Origin: Rhodobacteraceae bacterium EhC02
Lineage (GTDB): Bacteria > Pseudomonadota > Alphaproteobacteria > Rhodobacterales > Rhodobacteraceae
Direction: 5' to 3'
NCBI GenBank assembly: GCA_001650895.1
Contig: LXYH01000023.1
Span: forward strand, 62,001-126,000
DNA length: 64,000 bases
Shown here: positions 8,994 to 17,136 of the stretch, piece by piece
Layout: each line of letters opens with the position of its first letter
How positions within the stretch are numbered: position 1 is the stretch's first letter
Notes under the pieces: generated by a model
The model's database searches: none
Told to the model about the DNA's origin: nothing
What the model saw: the letters and a program-made list of their open reading frames with translations, nothing else
Program-made: the position numbers and the translations under genes

Positions 8994-9158
8994 CAAGGTC
9001 CTCGCATATTCTGGCAAAACTCTATGACAGTCTTGCGTCGATGATTTTCAAGAAATCCGATAAAGAGTTTCCTGACAATCACTGCGCAGCATTTGCCCCT
9101 GTCCTGCGCTATGGCTTTGGCTAGACTGCCCGTGGATGCCGCAGAAAAGGAGCCTTTC

Positions 9159-9518
9159 ATGTCCGAGGGATACCTGACGACCCATGTTCTGGATACCGCA
9201 AGCGGTCGCCCGGCCGCGGGGTTGGCCATCGACCTCTATCGGATCGAGGGTGACGCAAGGGTGCATCTGGCCCGTAAGGTCACGAATGACGACGGGCGCA
9301 CGGATGGGCCGATCCTGCCGAAGGGGCAGTTCGGCACGGGCGTCTATGAACTGGAGTTTCACGCGGGCGCCTACCTGGATCGCACCGGCACCCCGCCGGA
9401 AGATCCGCGTTTCCTTGACGTTGTGCCGATCCGGTTCGGGATTTCGGATGCGGGCGCGCATTACCATGTGCCGCTGCTGCTGTCGCCCTTCGGATATTCG
9501 ACCTACCGCGGAAGCTGA
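9159..9518 (+). CDS. uraH: 5-hydroxyisourate hydrolase
   Basis: Transthyretin-like protein, 119 aa, hydrolysing 5-hydroxyisourate to OHCU. Seen: N-terminal [13 protein letters not shown], the [19 protein letters not shown] end with the diagnostic C-terminal YRGS tetrapeptide that forms the active site. The start at 9159 has AAGGAG at good spacing; the longer frame from 9093 lacks one. It diverges from the puuE-uraD fusion across 165 bases. Urate oxidase, which makes its substrate, is not in the window. Confidence 0.95.
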   Translation: MSEGYLTTHVLDTASGRPAAGLAIDLYRIEGDARVHLARKVTNDDGRTDGPILPKGQFGTGVYELEFHAGAYLDRTGTPPEDPRFLDVVPIRFGISDAGAHYHVPLLLSPFGYSTYRGS

Positions 9519-9570
9519 GGGTGCGCGCGCCCGGATGGACAGTTGCCCGCCTGCGGGATATTCAGCGCGC

Positions 9571-10044
9571 ATGGCCCAGAAGAAAGCAGACCCGAATTAC
9601 AAGGTGATTGCCGAAAATCGCCGCGCGCGCTTCGATTACGCGATCGAGGAGGATATCGAATGCGGTATCATCCTGGTGGGATCCGAGGTCAAATCGCTGC
9701 GCGAAAACGGGGCGAATATCGCGGAAAGCTATGCCTCGGTCGAGGATGGAGAGCTTTACCTGATCAACAGTTACATCGCGCCGTTCCAGCAGGCCCGCGT
9801 CTGGAAGCACGAGGAACGCCGCCGCCGCAAGCTGCTGGTGTCGCGCAAGGAACTGGCGCGCCTGTGGAACGCCACGCAGCGCAAAGGCATGACGCTGGTG
9901 CCGATCGTGATGTATTTCAATGATCGTGGCCTCGTGAAGCTGAAGATCGGCATCGCCAAGGGCAAGAAGAACCATGACAAGCGCGAGACCGAGGCCAAGC
10001 GCGATTGGAACCGTCAGAAACAGCGGCTGCTGAAAGAGGGTTGA
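9571..10044 (+). CDS. smpB: SsrA-binding protein SmpB
   Basis: tmRNA-binding protein for trans-translation, 157 aa, the usual length. Seen: N-terminal [32 protein letters not shown] and the basic C-terminal tail [17 protein letters not shown] that enters the decoding centre. The ATG at 9571 has no clear Shine-Dalgarno sequence, and the frame is open upstream through uraH, but the conserved N-terminus begins here. It follows uraH by 52 bases; functional linkage is unlikely. Confidence 0.95.
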   Translation: MAQKKADPNYKVIAENRRARFDYAIEEDIECGIILVGSEVKSLRENGANIAESYASVEDGELYLINSYIAPFQQARVWKHEERRRRKLLVSRKELARLWNATQRKGMTLVPIVMYFNDRGLVKLKIGIAKGKKNHDKRETEAKRDWNRQKQRLLKEG

Positions 10045-10150
10045 TTGCCCCTGAAAACAGGGCTTTTCCGTCCGAAACGGGGGCCCTTTGACTTGCCAGC
10101 CACCACCCCCCGATGTAGGCAGGACGGGACGCATCGACAGGGGGTTTCCC

Positions 10151-11008
10151 ATGGCACTTGATGATCCCAGATTGCTGGTCTCGACCGAATGGCTGGCGGC
10201 CCACATGAAAGATCCGGATCTGCGGATTCTGGATGCAACCTATTTCATGCCGGGCGATCCGCGTGACGCCAAGGCGGCCTATGCTGCTGCCCATATTCCC
10301 GGCGCGCGCTTTTTCGACATCGACGAGATCAGTGACCACAGGTCGGATCTGCCCCATATGGCGCCGCCGGTCGAGAAATTCATGTCGCGCATGCGGGCCA
10401 TGGGGATCGGCGATGGGCACCAGGTGGTCGTCTATGACGCCGAGGGCCTGTTTTCCGCAGCCCGCGTCTGGTGGCTGTTCCGCCTGATGGGCCAGATGGA
10501 CATCGCCGTGCTGGATGGCGGTTTCCCGAAGTGGCTGGCCGAGGGGCGCGAGGTCGAGGATATGGCCCCCATGGTGCGCGACCGGCACATGACGGTGCGC
10601 CGCCAGAACCACATGGTCAAGGATGTGACGCAGGTCTCTGCCGCGTCCAAGCTGGGCGATTACGAGATCGTGGATGCCCGCGCCGCTGAACGGTTCGCCG
10701 GAGAGGCTGATGAACCCCGTCCGGGTCTGCGCAAGGGGCATATCCCGGGGTCGAAAAGCCTGCCGTTCAAGACCCTGCTGAATCCCGATGGCACATTGCT
10801 TGACGTGGATGGATTGCGCGCTGCCTTCGCGGCGGCGCATGTCGATCTGTCAAAGCCGGTGATCACCACCTGCGGGTCGGGCGTGACGGCGGCCATCATC
10901 AGCCTGGCGCTGGAACGGATCGGCAAGACAGATCACTCGCTTTATGACGGGTCATGGTGTGAATGGGGGGCTTTCCCCACCCTGCCCGTTGCAACCGGAA
11001 AGGCCTGA
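10151..11008 (+). CDS. sseA: 3-mercaptopyruvate/thiosulfate sulfurtransferase
   Basis: Tandem-rhodanese sulfurtransferase, 285 aa. The first rhodanese domain (residues ~1-135) is inactive (VVVYDAEGLFSAARVWW). The second carries the active cysteine C241 in TTCGSGVTAA, the loop type of mercaptopyruvate sulfurtransferases rather than thiosulfate rhodaneses. The start at 10151 fits the family N-terminus (LLVSTEWL). It is followed after 7 bases by an aminotransferase gene that could supply 2-oxo acids such as mercaptopyruvate, an inferred link. Confidence 0.88.
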   Translation: MALDDPRLLVSTEWLAAHMKDPDLRILDATYFMPGDPRDAKAAYAAAHIPGARFFDIDEISDHRSDLPHMAPPVEKFMSRMRAMGIGDGHQVVVYDAEGLFSAARVWWLFRLMGQMDIAVLDGGFPKWLAEGREVEDMAPMVRDRHMTVRRQNHMVKDVTQVSAASKLGDYEIVDARAAERFAGEADEPRPGLRKGHIPGSKSLPFKTLLNPDGTLLDVDGLRAAFAAAHVDLSKPVITTCGSGVTAAIISLALERIGKTDHSLYDGSWCEWGAFPTLPVATGKA

Positions 11009-11015
11009 TTTCCAA

Positions 11016-12200
11016 ATGTTTTCGAATCTCAAAGAACATCCCGCGGACAAGATTCTTGCGCTGATGCAGCTCTACAAGGATGACCCGCGCCCGACCAAGA
11101 TCGACCTGGGCGTCGGTGTCTACAAGAACGCCGAAGGCGTCACCCCGGTGATGCGCGCCGTCAAGGCGGCCGAGCGCAAGCTGGTCGAAGAACAGACCAC
11201 CAAATCCTATGTCGGGCTGGCGGGCGATCCGGCCTTTTCGGATGTGATGATCGACCTGGTGCTGGGCGGTGATGTGCCGCGTGACAGCATCGCGGCGGCG
11301 GCGACGCCCGGCGGCACCGGCGCGGTGCGGCAGGCGTTCGAGCTGATCCGCATGGCGAGTCCGTCCGCGCGGGTCTTTGTGTCCAACCCGACATGGCCGA
11401 ACCATGTGACCATCCTGAACTACCTGGGGATGGAGGTGGTCGAATACCGCTATTTCGATGCTGACACGCGTGGCGTGGATTTCGACGGCATGATGGCCGA
11501 TCTGGCCGATGTGCGCGCCGGAGACGTGGTTCTGCTGCATGGATGCTGTCACAACCCGACTGGCGCGAACCTGAACCTGACCGAGTGGAAGGCCGTTGTC
11601 GATCTGCTGCTGAAAACCGGTGGCGTGCCGATGATCGACATCGCTTACCAGGGCTTTGGCGATGGCCTGCAAGAAGATGCCCTTGGGGTGCGCCTGGTTG
11701 CCTCTTCGGTGCCGGAATGCCTGATCGCGGCAAGCTGCTCCAAGAACTTCGGCATCTACCGTGAACGCACGGGTCTGCTGATGGCCGTGTCGCAGGACAA
11801 GGGGCTGCGCGGGCTGACTCAAGGCTCGCTCAATTTCCTGAACCGGCAGAACTTCTCGTTCCCGCCGGATCATGGCGCGCGCGTCGTGACCGAGATCCTG
11901 ACTGATGCGGCGTTGCGCGCCGATTGGACGGCCGAGCTGGAAGAGGTGCGTCTGTCCATGCTGGACCTGCGCAAGCAGCTGGCGACGGAATTGCAGCGCC
12001 TTGCCGGATCTGACCGTTTCGGGTTCATTGCGCAGCATCGTGGGATGTTCTCGCGGCTGGGCGCCTCGCCCGAGATGGTGGCCCGCCTGCGCGAGGAACA
12101 TGCCATCTACATGGTGGGCGACAGCCGTCTGAACATCGCGGGTCTGAACAAGACGACCGTACCGATCCTGGCCAAGGCCATCGTGGACTGCGGTATCTGA
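11016..12200 (+). CDS. Aromatic/aspartate aminotransferase (class I)
   Basis: PLP-dependent class I aminotransferase, 394 aa, AspC/TyrB subgroup. Seen: LGVGVYKNAEG, N180 in CHNPTGAN, D208/Y211 in IDIAYQGFGDG, the Schiff-base lysine K243 in CSKNFGIYRERTG, and a C-terminal Arg in DSRLNIAGL. It interconverts aspartate or aromatic amino acids with 2-oxoglutarate. Gap of 7 bases from sseA suggests one transcript; a clear terminator follows. AspC and TyrB activities cannot be separated by eye. Confidence 0.9.
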   Translation: MFSNLKEHPADKILALMQLYKDDPRPTKIDLGVGVYKNAEGVTPVMRAVKAAERKLVEEQTTKSYVGLAGDPAFSDVMIDLVLGGDVPRDSIAAAATPGGTGAVRQAFELIRMASPSARVFVSNPTWPNHVTILNYLGMEVVEYRYFDADTRGVDFDGMMADLADVRAGDVVLLHGCCHNPTGANLNLTEWKAVVDLLLKTGGVPMIDIAYQGFGDGLQEDALGVRLVASSVPECLIAASCSKNFGIYRERTGLLMAVSQDKGLRGLTQGSLNFLNRQNFSFPPDHGARVVTEILTDAALRADWTAELEEVRLSMLDLRKQLATELQRLAGSDRFGFIAQHRGMFSRLGASPEMVARLREEHAIYMVGDSRLNIAGLNKTTVPILAKAIVDCGI

Positions 12201-12229
12201 CAGGCGACTTGAGACAAGCGACTTGAGAC

Positions 12230-12254
12230 GGGCGGGAGATGATCCCGCCCTTTT
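12230..12254 (+). terminator. Intrinsic terminator after the aminotransferase gene
   Basis: Perfect 8-bp stem GGGCGGGA / TCCCGCCC with loop GATGA, followed by TTTT on the plus strand, 30 bases after the aminotransferase stop. A duplicated GCGACTTGAGAC lies just before the stem. Confidence 0.8.
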
Positions 12255-12266
12255 CATGTCTGGTGT

Positions 12267-12464
12267 CTATTCGGCCTCGACCGCGCGGGAACACCAGTAG
12301 GATATCAACGCGTTGCGTGACATGCCCCGGCGCAACGCGACCTTGTCGATCTTTGCCAGCAGATCCGCATTGAAACGCAATGCGACCGGGATCTTGACCG
12401 CGCGCTGCGGTACCTCGTCCGCCTTCACAGGCTTGCCAGCAGATTTCTTTGATTTCTTTGCCAT
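12267..12464 (-). CDS. Small ribbon-helix-helix-like DNA-binding protein
   Basis: Short basic protein of 65 aa. After a Lys-rich N-terminus, residues ~24-60 (VALRFNADLLAKIDKVA, then RRGMSRNALISYW) have the strand-helix-turn-helix pattern of CopG/Arc-type RHH repressors, with the GMSRN turn typical of the family. No toxin or partner ORF lies beside it: the flanks are a terminator on one side and dapA on the other. A perfect palindrome covers its ribosome-binding region, which suits autorepression. Fold assignment is by pattern only. Confidence 0.6.
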   Translation of the reverse strand: MAKKSKKSAGKPVKADEVPQRAVKIPVALRFNADLLAKIDKVALRRGMSRNALISYWCSRAVEAE

Positions 12465-12465
12465 A

Positions 12466-12480
12466 TTGAAAAACTTTCAA
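12466..12480. promoter_or_regulatory. Perfect inverted repeat over the RBS of the RHH gene
   Basis: TTGAAA-AAC-TTTCAA, a 6-bp perfect inverted repeat, ends 2 bases upstream of the RHH start codon in an AT-rich stretch that contrasts with the GC-rich flanks. A second imperfect repeat (GATAC...GTATATC) lies at 12484-12500. Size and position suit binding by a small dimeric repressor, or an RNA hairpin masking the ribosome site. Function is inferred. Confidence 0.4.
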
Positions 12481-12524
12481 AACGATACTTTCTGTATATC
12501 ATTTTGATGTCGATAAGGCAGCAA

Positions 12525-12552
12525 AAAACCCCGGCCTCACGACCGGGGTTTT
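12525..12552. terminator. Bidirectional intrinsic terminator after dapA
   Basis: 10-bp stem AAAACCCCGG / CCGGGGTTTT with an 8-nt loop. The minus strand continues into further T residues, which suits dapA; the A/T ends make it symmetrical. It separates dapA from the promoter region of the small RHH gene. Confidence 0.85.
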
Positions 12553-12569
12553 CGGGCGATCACATAAGA

Positions 12570-13445
12570 TCAGTTGATAAGGCCCGCGTAACGCATCGCG
12601 TCATCCATGCGTGCCTTGACCGCATCGGTCAGCCCGACCAGTGGCAAACGCACCTCGTCGCTGCACAGGCCAAGGCGTGACATCCCGTATTTCGCGCCAG
12701 CGACACCGGGTTCGGCAAAAATCGCCTCGTGCAGGGGCATCAGCCGGTCCAGAAGAGTCAGCGCGGTTGCGTAATCCCCCTTGAGGGTGGCCGTCTGGAA
12801 TTCCGCGCAAAGCTTGGGTGCGACATTCGCAGTGACCGAGATGCAGCCGACACCGCCATGCGCGTTGAACCCGAGTGCCGTGGCGTCTTCACCCGAAAGC
12901 TGGATGAAATCCGCGCCACAGGTCATGCGCTGCTTGGGCACGCGGCTGAGGTCGCCGGTTGCGTCCTTGACGCCGACGATGCGCGGCAGTTTCGCCAGTT
13001 CGCCCATGGTGGCGGGGGACATGTCGACAACCGAGCGGCCGGGGATGTTGTAGATGATGATTGGCAGGTTGCAGCAGTCATGCACCGCCTTGAAATGCGC
13101 GATCAGGCCGGCCTGGGTCGGCTTGTTGTAATAGGGGGTCACCACCAGCGCCGCGTCGGCGCCCACGGCCTCGGCGTGCTGGATCAGGCGAATGCCCTCG
13201 GCCGTGTTGTTCGACCCGGCACCCGCGATGACGGGGATACGTCCGGCTGCGGCCTTGACCACTTCCTCGATCACGATTTCATGCTCGCGGTGGGTCAGCG
13301 TGGGGCTTTCACCCGTGGTGCCGACAGGGACCAGGCCGTGGGACCCTTCGGTCACGTGCCAGTCGACAAGTTTCTTCAGCGTCTCGATATCCAGCGCGCC
13401 GTTCTTGAACGGCGTGATGAGGGCGGGAATGGACCCTTTGAACAT
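12570..13445 (-). CDS. dapA: 4-hydroxy-tetrahydrodipicolinate synthase
   Basis: Condenses pyruvate and aspartate semialdehyde in lysine/diaminopimelate synthesis. The protein is 291 aa, the normal length. Seen: GTTGESPTL (residues 42-50), VTPYYNKP, catalytic Tyr Y132 in IIYNIPGRS, and Schiff-base lysine K160 in [15 protein letters not shown] lies 8 bases before the ATG. It is monocistronic, with its own terminator, and diverges from the lytic transglycosylase gene. The later-step gene dapC is elsewhere in the window. Confidence 0.96.
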   Translation of the reverse strand: MFKGSIPALITPFKNGALDIETLKKLVDWHVTEGSHGLVPVGTTGESPTLTHREHEIVIEEVVKAAAGRIPVIAGAGSNNTAEGIRLIQHAEAVGADAALVVTPYYNKPTQAGLIAHFKAVHDCCNLPIIIYNIPGRSVVDMSPATMGELAKLPRIVGVKDATGDLSRVPKQRMTCGADFIQLSGEDATALGFNAHGGVGCISVTANVAPKLCAEFQTATLKGDYATALTLLDRLMPLHEAIFAEPGVAGAKYGMSRLGLCSDEVRLPLVGLTDAVKARMDDAMRYAGLIN

Positions 13446-13592
13446 GACACGCTCCTTTTCGCTGCGTGGCGGCCACTTGCCGCCTGTGGATGGCCCTCGG
13501 GGCCCGTCTTGTCACCAACGTGAATTGAAGCCCGAGACTCGAGGGGATAGTCTGGCGCTGTCTATCCTTTGTCCCTCTGGAAAAAGCAAGAG

Positions 13593-15557
13593 ATGTTGCG
13601 AAAAGCGATCCTGACGGCCGCGCTTGCGGGCCTTGTAATGACCTCGGATGCGATGGCGCAACAGACTGGGCCGCAACCGCTTGCCTCGGCCCTGGCGGCA
13701 GTGCGGTCGGGGAATTGGGACAATGCTGCGGCATTGGCCGAAAGGGCAGGCCCCGAAGCGTTGACACTGGTCGAATGGCACAGGCTGCGCGCAGGTCGCG
13801 GCACGCCTGATCAGGTGCTGGCCTTCCTGGAGCGCAACCCGGACTGGCCGGGTCTTGCGCTGCTGCGTCGCCGGTCGGAACAGGCTTTCGTCATGGCGAC
13901 CGATGCGCAGGTCCTGCAGTTTTTCCGGGATGTGCCACCGCAGACCGGCACCGGCGTCCTGCGCCATGCCGCCGCCCTGAAAGAGGCGGGCCGCGCCGGT
14001 GATGCAGAGGCCGGGTTGGTTCTGGCCTGGCGGACGCTTTCCCTGGATCGGCTGGAACATGAAGTTTTCGTCGACATGCATGGCCCGCTGCTGGCCCAGC
14101 ACCATGCCGCCCGGCTTGACATGACCCTCTGGCGCGGCTTGACCGAGGATGCGGAACGCATGCTGCCCTTGGTCAGTGCGGACCGTCAGGCGCTGGCGCG
14201 GGCGCGTCTGGCGCTCAAGGGGCAGGCGGACGGCGTGAACGCGCTGATCGACGCGGTGCCTGCCGCGTTGCAGGGTGATCCGGGTCTTGCGCATGACAGG
14301 TTCAACTGGCGCATCCAGAAGGGGCTAACCGACAGCGCGATCACCCTGCTTCTTGAGCGGTCGACCAGTGCGGCGACCCTGGGCGAGCCGCAGCGCTGGG
14401 CCGGATGGCGCAGTTACCTTGCCCGCGCCCAGATGCGCGAGGGCAAGACCGATATGGCCTATCGGCTGGCGGCATCGCATCAACTGACCGACGGGTCGGA
14501 TTACGCTGACCTGGAATGGCTGGCGGGCTATATCGCCCTGACCTACATGAAAGAGACCGATTTGGCGCTGGATCATTTCCAGCGGTTCCGCGCGGCGGTC
14601 TCGACACCCATTTCGCTGGGCCGTGCCGGATACTGGATCGGGCGCGCGCAAGAGGCGGCGGGCGATCCCGATGCCGCTGCGCTGGCCTATGCGGATGGCG
14701 CGCAACACCAGACCAGTTTCTACGGGTTGCTTGCCGCCGAAAAGGCGGGTGCAGCGTCTGATCCTTCCCTTAAGGGTGCCAATGCCCCGTCAGACTGGCG
14801 TCAGGCCGCGTTTACCACCTCATCGGTCTACCGGGCTGGCCTGTTGCTGCTGCGAGCCGGTGAAACGGGCCTGGCCGAGCAGTTCTTCACCCACCTTGCC
14901 GAAGGGCAGGACGCGACCGGGCTTGCCCAGCTTGGCGAGATGGCGATCGATATGGGCGAGCCGCATCTGGCCGTGATGATCGGCAAGGAAGCGGCAAACC
15001 AGGGCGTGACCCTGCCGCGCCCCTATTACGCGCTGCATCCGATGCGCGAGATGCGCCTGCCCGTGCCGATGGAACTGGCGAAATCCATCGCGCGCCGCGA
15101 AAGCGAATTCGATCCCGCGGTGGTCAGCGGTGCAGGCGCACAGGGGCTGATGCAGCTGATGCCCGGCACGGCGGCCGAAGTGGCGCGCGATCTGGGACTG
15201 GATCACGAAGCGGGGCGCGTCCTGTCGGACTGGTCCTACAATGCCAGGTTGGGCAGCGGTTACCTGGCCAGGTTGGGCGCTGATTTCGGGGGCAATGTGG
15301 TTCTGGTGGCTGCCGCCTATAACGCGGGGCCCAGCCGCCCGATCCGCTGGATGCAGGAACAGGGCGACCCGCGCGGCATGAGCGCGGATCAGGTCGTGGA
15401 CTGGATCGAGCATATCCCGTTTCGCGAAACCCGGAACTACGTGATGCGGGTGGCAGAGTCACTGCCGATCTACCGCGCCCGGTTGGGGCGCGATCCGCAT
15501 CCGGTGCCGTTCAGCCGCGAGTTGTCAGGCGCTACGGTTCTGCCGCTCGCGCCATAG
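13593..15557 (+). CDS. Soluble lytic murein transglycosylase (Slt70-like)
   Basis: Periplasmic enzyme of about 654 aa cleaving peptidoglycan to 1,6-anhydro muropeptides. Seen: signal peptide with likely cleavage after SDAMA (residue ~23), a long alpha-helical superhelix region, then a C-terminal SLT domain with catalytic Glu (~E503) in ARRESEFDP, followed by GAQGLMQLMPGTA, a SDWSYNARLGSGYL stretch and AAYNAGPSRP. The ATG at 13593 gives a proper signal peptide; the in-frame start at 13569 would not. Its last 33 bases overlap the convergent DMT transporter gene. Confidence 0.92.
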   Translation: MLRKAILTAALAGLVMTSDAMAQQTGPQPLASALAAVRSGNWDNAAALAERAGPEALTLVEWHRLRAGRGTPDQVLAFLERNPDWPGLALLRRRSEQAFVMATDAQVLQFFRDVPPQTGTGVLRHAAALKEAGRAGDAEAGLVLAWRTLSLDRLEHEVFVDMHGPLLAQHHAARLDMTLWRGLTEDAERMLPLVSADRQALARARLALKGQADGVNALIDAVPAALQGDPGLAHDRFNWRIQKGLTDSAITLLLERSTSAATLGEPQRWAGWRSYLARAQMREGKTDMAYRLAASHQLTDGSDYADLEWLAGYIALTYMKETDLALDHFQRFRAAVSTPISLGRAGYWIGRAQEAAGDPDAAALAYADGAQHQTSFYGLLAAEKAGAASDPSLKGANAPSDWRQAAFTTSSVYRAGLLLLRAGETGLAEQFFTHLAEGQDATGLAQLGEMAIDMGEPHLAVMIGKEAANQGVTLPRPYYALHPMREMRLPVPMELAKSIARRESEFDPAVVSGAGAQGLMQLMPGTAAEVARDLGLDHEAGRVLSDWSYNARLGSGYLARLGADFGGNVVLVAAAYNAGPSRPIRWMQEQGDPRGMSADQVVDWIEHIPFRETRNYVMRVAESLPIYRARLGRDPHPVPFSRELSGATVLPLAP

Positions 15558-16397
15558 GGTGAACAGCCCCGCCGCCACGATCATCGCAGCACCAACAGCC
15601 ACGTTGGTGCGGATGGTTTCGGAAAAGACCACGATTCCCAGCACCGAGACGAACACCAGTTGCAGATAGGCGAAGGGCTGCACGGCGCTGGCCTCGGCCA
15701 CCTCGTAGCATCTGATCAGCAGCCAGTGACCCAGTGCGCCGGTAATGCACAAAAGGCCCATCCAGCCCCAATCGGGGCCGGTCATCGGCTCCCAGAACCA
15801 GATGCCGATATTGGTCATCGCGATCGACCCCACCGTGCCGGTCCAGAAAAAGCTGGTGGCGGTGCTGTCCTTGCGGGCGGCGTAGCGGGTCAACAGACCA
15901 TAGAGGGCGAACAGCAATGCCGCGATCAGGGGCACGATCGCTTCGATCCGGAAGACTCCGAACCCCGGCTGCAGGATGATCAGGACCCCGATGAACCCCA
16001 CGCCGATCGCCGTCCAGCGCCGCCAGCCGACCTTTTCACCCAGAACCGGGCCGGACAGGGCCGCAACAAGCAGCGGATAGCAGGTAAAGACAGCGTGGCT
16101 TTCGATCAGGCCGAGGATCGTGAAGGCCAGAACCATCACACAGATTTCGGTCACCAGCAGCACGGCGCGAAACGCCTGCAGGAGTGGTTGCGAGGTCTTT
16201 GCCGCGGCCCGCAGACCGCCTGCCTTGCGCGCGGCGACCGACATGACGAAGGCCGCGAAGAACCAGTAGCGGATCATGATGACCATGAAGACGTTGTATT
16301 CTCCCGCCAGATGACGCGAGATCCCGTCCTGCATCGCGAAGACGAAGGTCGTCGCGATCATCAGCATGATCCCAAGGCGCGTATTCTGTTCGGTCAT
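15525..16397 (-). CDS. DMT superfamily transporter (EamA domains)
   Basis: Inner-membrane protein of 290 aa with about ten hydrophobic segments and two EamA repeats (first ~10-140, second ~155-285). Seen: the first-repeat FVFAMQDGISRHL and second-repeat PFAYLQLVFVSVLG stretches typical of RhaT/EamA exporters. Its ATG overlaps the mnmD stop (ATGA), so the two are translationally coupled, although no functional link is obvious. The 3' end runs 33 bases into the convergent slt gene. Substrate unknown. Confidence 0.88.
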   Translation of the reverse strand: MTEQNTRLGIMLMIATTFVFAMQDGISRHLAGEYNVFMVIMIRYWFFAAFVMSVAARKAGGLRAAAKTSQPLLQAFRAVLLVTEICVMVLAFTILGLIESHAVFTCYPLLVAALSGPVLGEKVGWRRWTAIGVGFIGVLIILQPGFGVFRIEAIVPLIAALLFALYGLLTRYAARKDSTATSFFWTGTVGSIAMTNIGIWFWEPMTGPDWGWMGLLCITGALGHWLLIRCYEVAEASAVQPFAYLQLVFVSVLGIVVFSETIRTNVAVGAAMIVAAGLFTLWRERQNRSA

Positions 16398-17071
16398 GCT
16401 CGGGCCTTTCGCGCCACAGTCATATGTCTTTTGCTGCCGTATCCCTGACAGCGCTCGACGTCAAACCCTGCTGCCGCAAGGCCGCGCCGGACGAACCCGG
16501 CAGCCGTATAGGTGGCGGCGGTGCCGGCCGGAGCGGTATGATGGCCAACCTCGGCCAGCAGGGCCTCTTCCCACATCTCGGGGTTCTTTGCGGGCGAAAA
16601 GCCGTCGAGAAACCAGGCATCCGCCTGTCCCTGCCAAAGCGGAAGCGTATCGCGCGCATCGCCTTGCACCATGGTGAAGGCAAGATCCGGCAGGGTGAAA
16701 CCCCTTGGACTGCTCTGCCAGAACGGGGCCAGTTCGGCGGCGATCCCAGCCAGCGCGGGAAAGGCCGATTGTGCCCTGCGCATTTCCGCCGCTGTCATCG
16801 GATAGGCTTCGAAGGTCGTGAAGCGCAACTGGCCGGTTTGTCCGGTCTCGCGCCATAGATGAAGTGCTGCCAGCAGGTTCAAACCTGTGCCGAACCCCAG
16901 TTCGGCGATGTGAAACCCGTCGCGGAACCGTGCGGGCAGATCGTTGCCTTGCAAAAACACGTGGGCCGTTTCCGCCAGGCCACCCTGAAGCGAGAAATAG
17001 GGATCGTCGAACCGGGTGGAAACAGGCAGATCGCCGTCGCGCCAGGCGATGTGTGCGGACTGGTCTTGCAA
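16394..17071 (-). CDS. mnmD: tRNA (5-methylaminomethyl-2-thiouridine)-methyltransferase MnmD
   Basis: SAM-dependent methyltransferase, about 225 aa, performing the last step of mnm5s2U34 formation on tRNA. Seen: VSTRFDDPYFS, the SAM-binding ELGFGTGLNLL, the DAWFLDGFSPAKNPEMW catalytic region and the end RRGLAAAGFDVERC. No ATG lies at the conserved N-terminus. A TTG at 17071 with AAGGG upstream gives the expected LQDQ...WRDGD start. It diverges from an FAD oxidoreductase that resembles the other half of E. coli MnmC. Confidence 0.88.
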   Translation of the reverse strand: MQDQSAHIAWRDGDLPVSTRFDDPYFSLQGGLAETAHVFLQGNDLPARFRDGFHIAELGFGTGLNLLAALHLWRETGQTGQLRFTTFEAYPMTAAEMRRAQSAFPALAGIAAELAPFWQSSPRGFTLPDLAFTMVQGDARDTLPLWQGQADAWFLDGFSPAKNPEMWEEALLAEVGHHTAPAGTAATYTAAGFVRRGLAAAGFDVERCQGYGSKRHMTVARKARA

Positions 17072-17136
17072 GGGGGCATCCCTTAGAAAGGGCGTTGAAA
17101 ACAGCGCGACAATGCAAAGGATGTTCAGGAATGGCA

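Noticed and set aside
9017-9070. AAACTCT/AGAGTTT inverted arms between puuE-uraD and uraH
   Set aside because: Seven-base arms 40 bases apart are too weak and distant to call an operator without comparative data.
12201-12229. Tandem GCGACTTGAGAC repeat as a possible attachment or CRISPR-like unit
   Set aside because: Only two 12-base units, 15 bases apart, immediately before a terminator; most likely local slippage.
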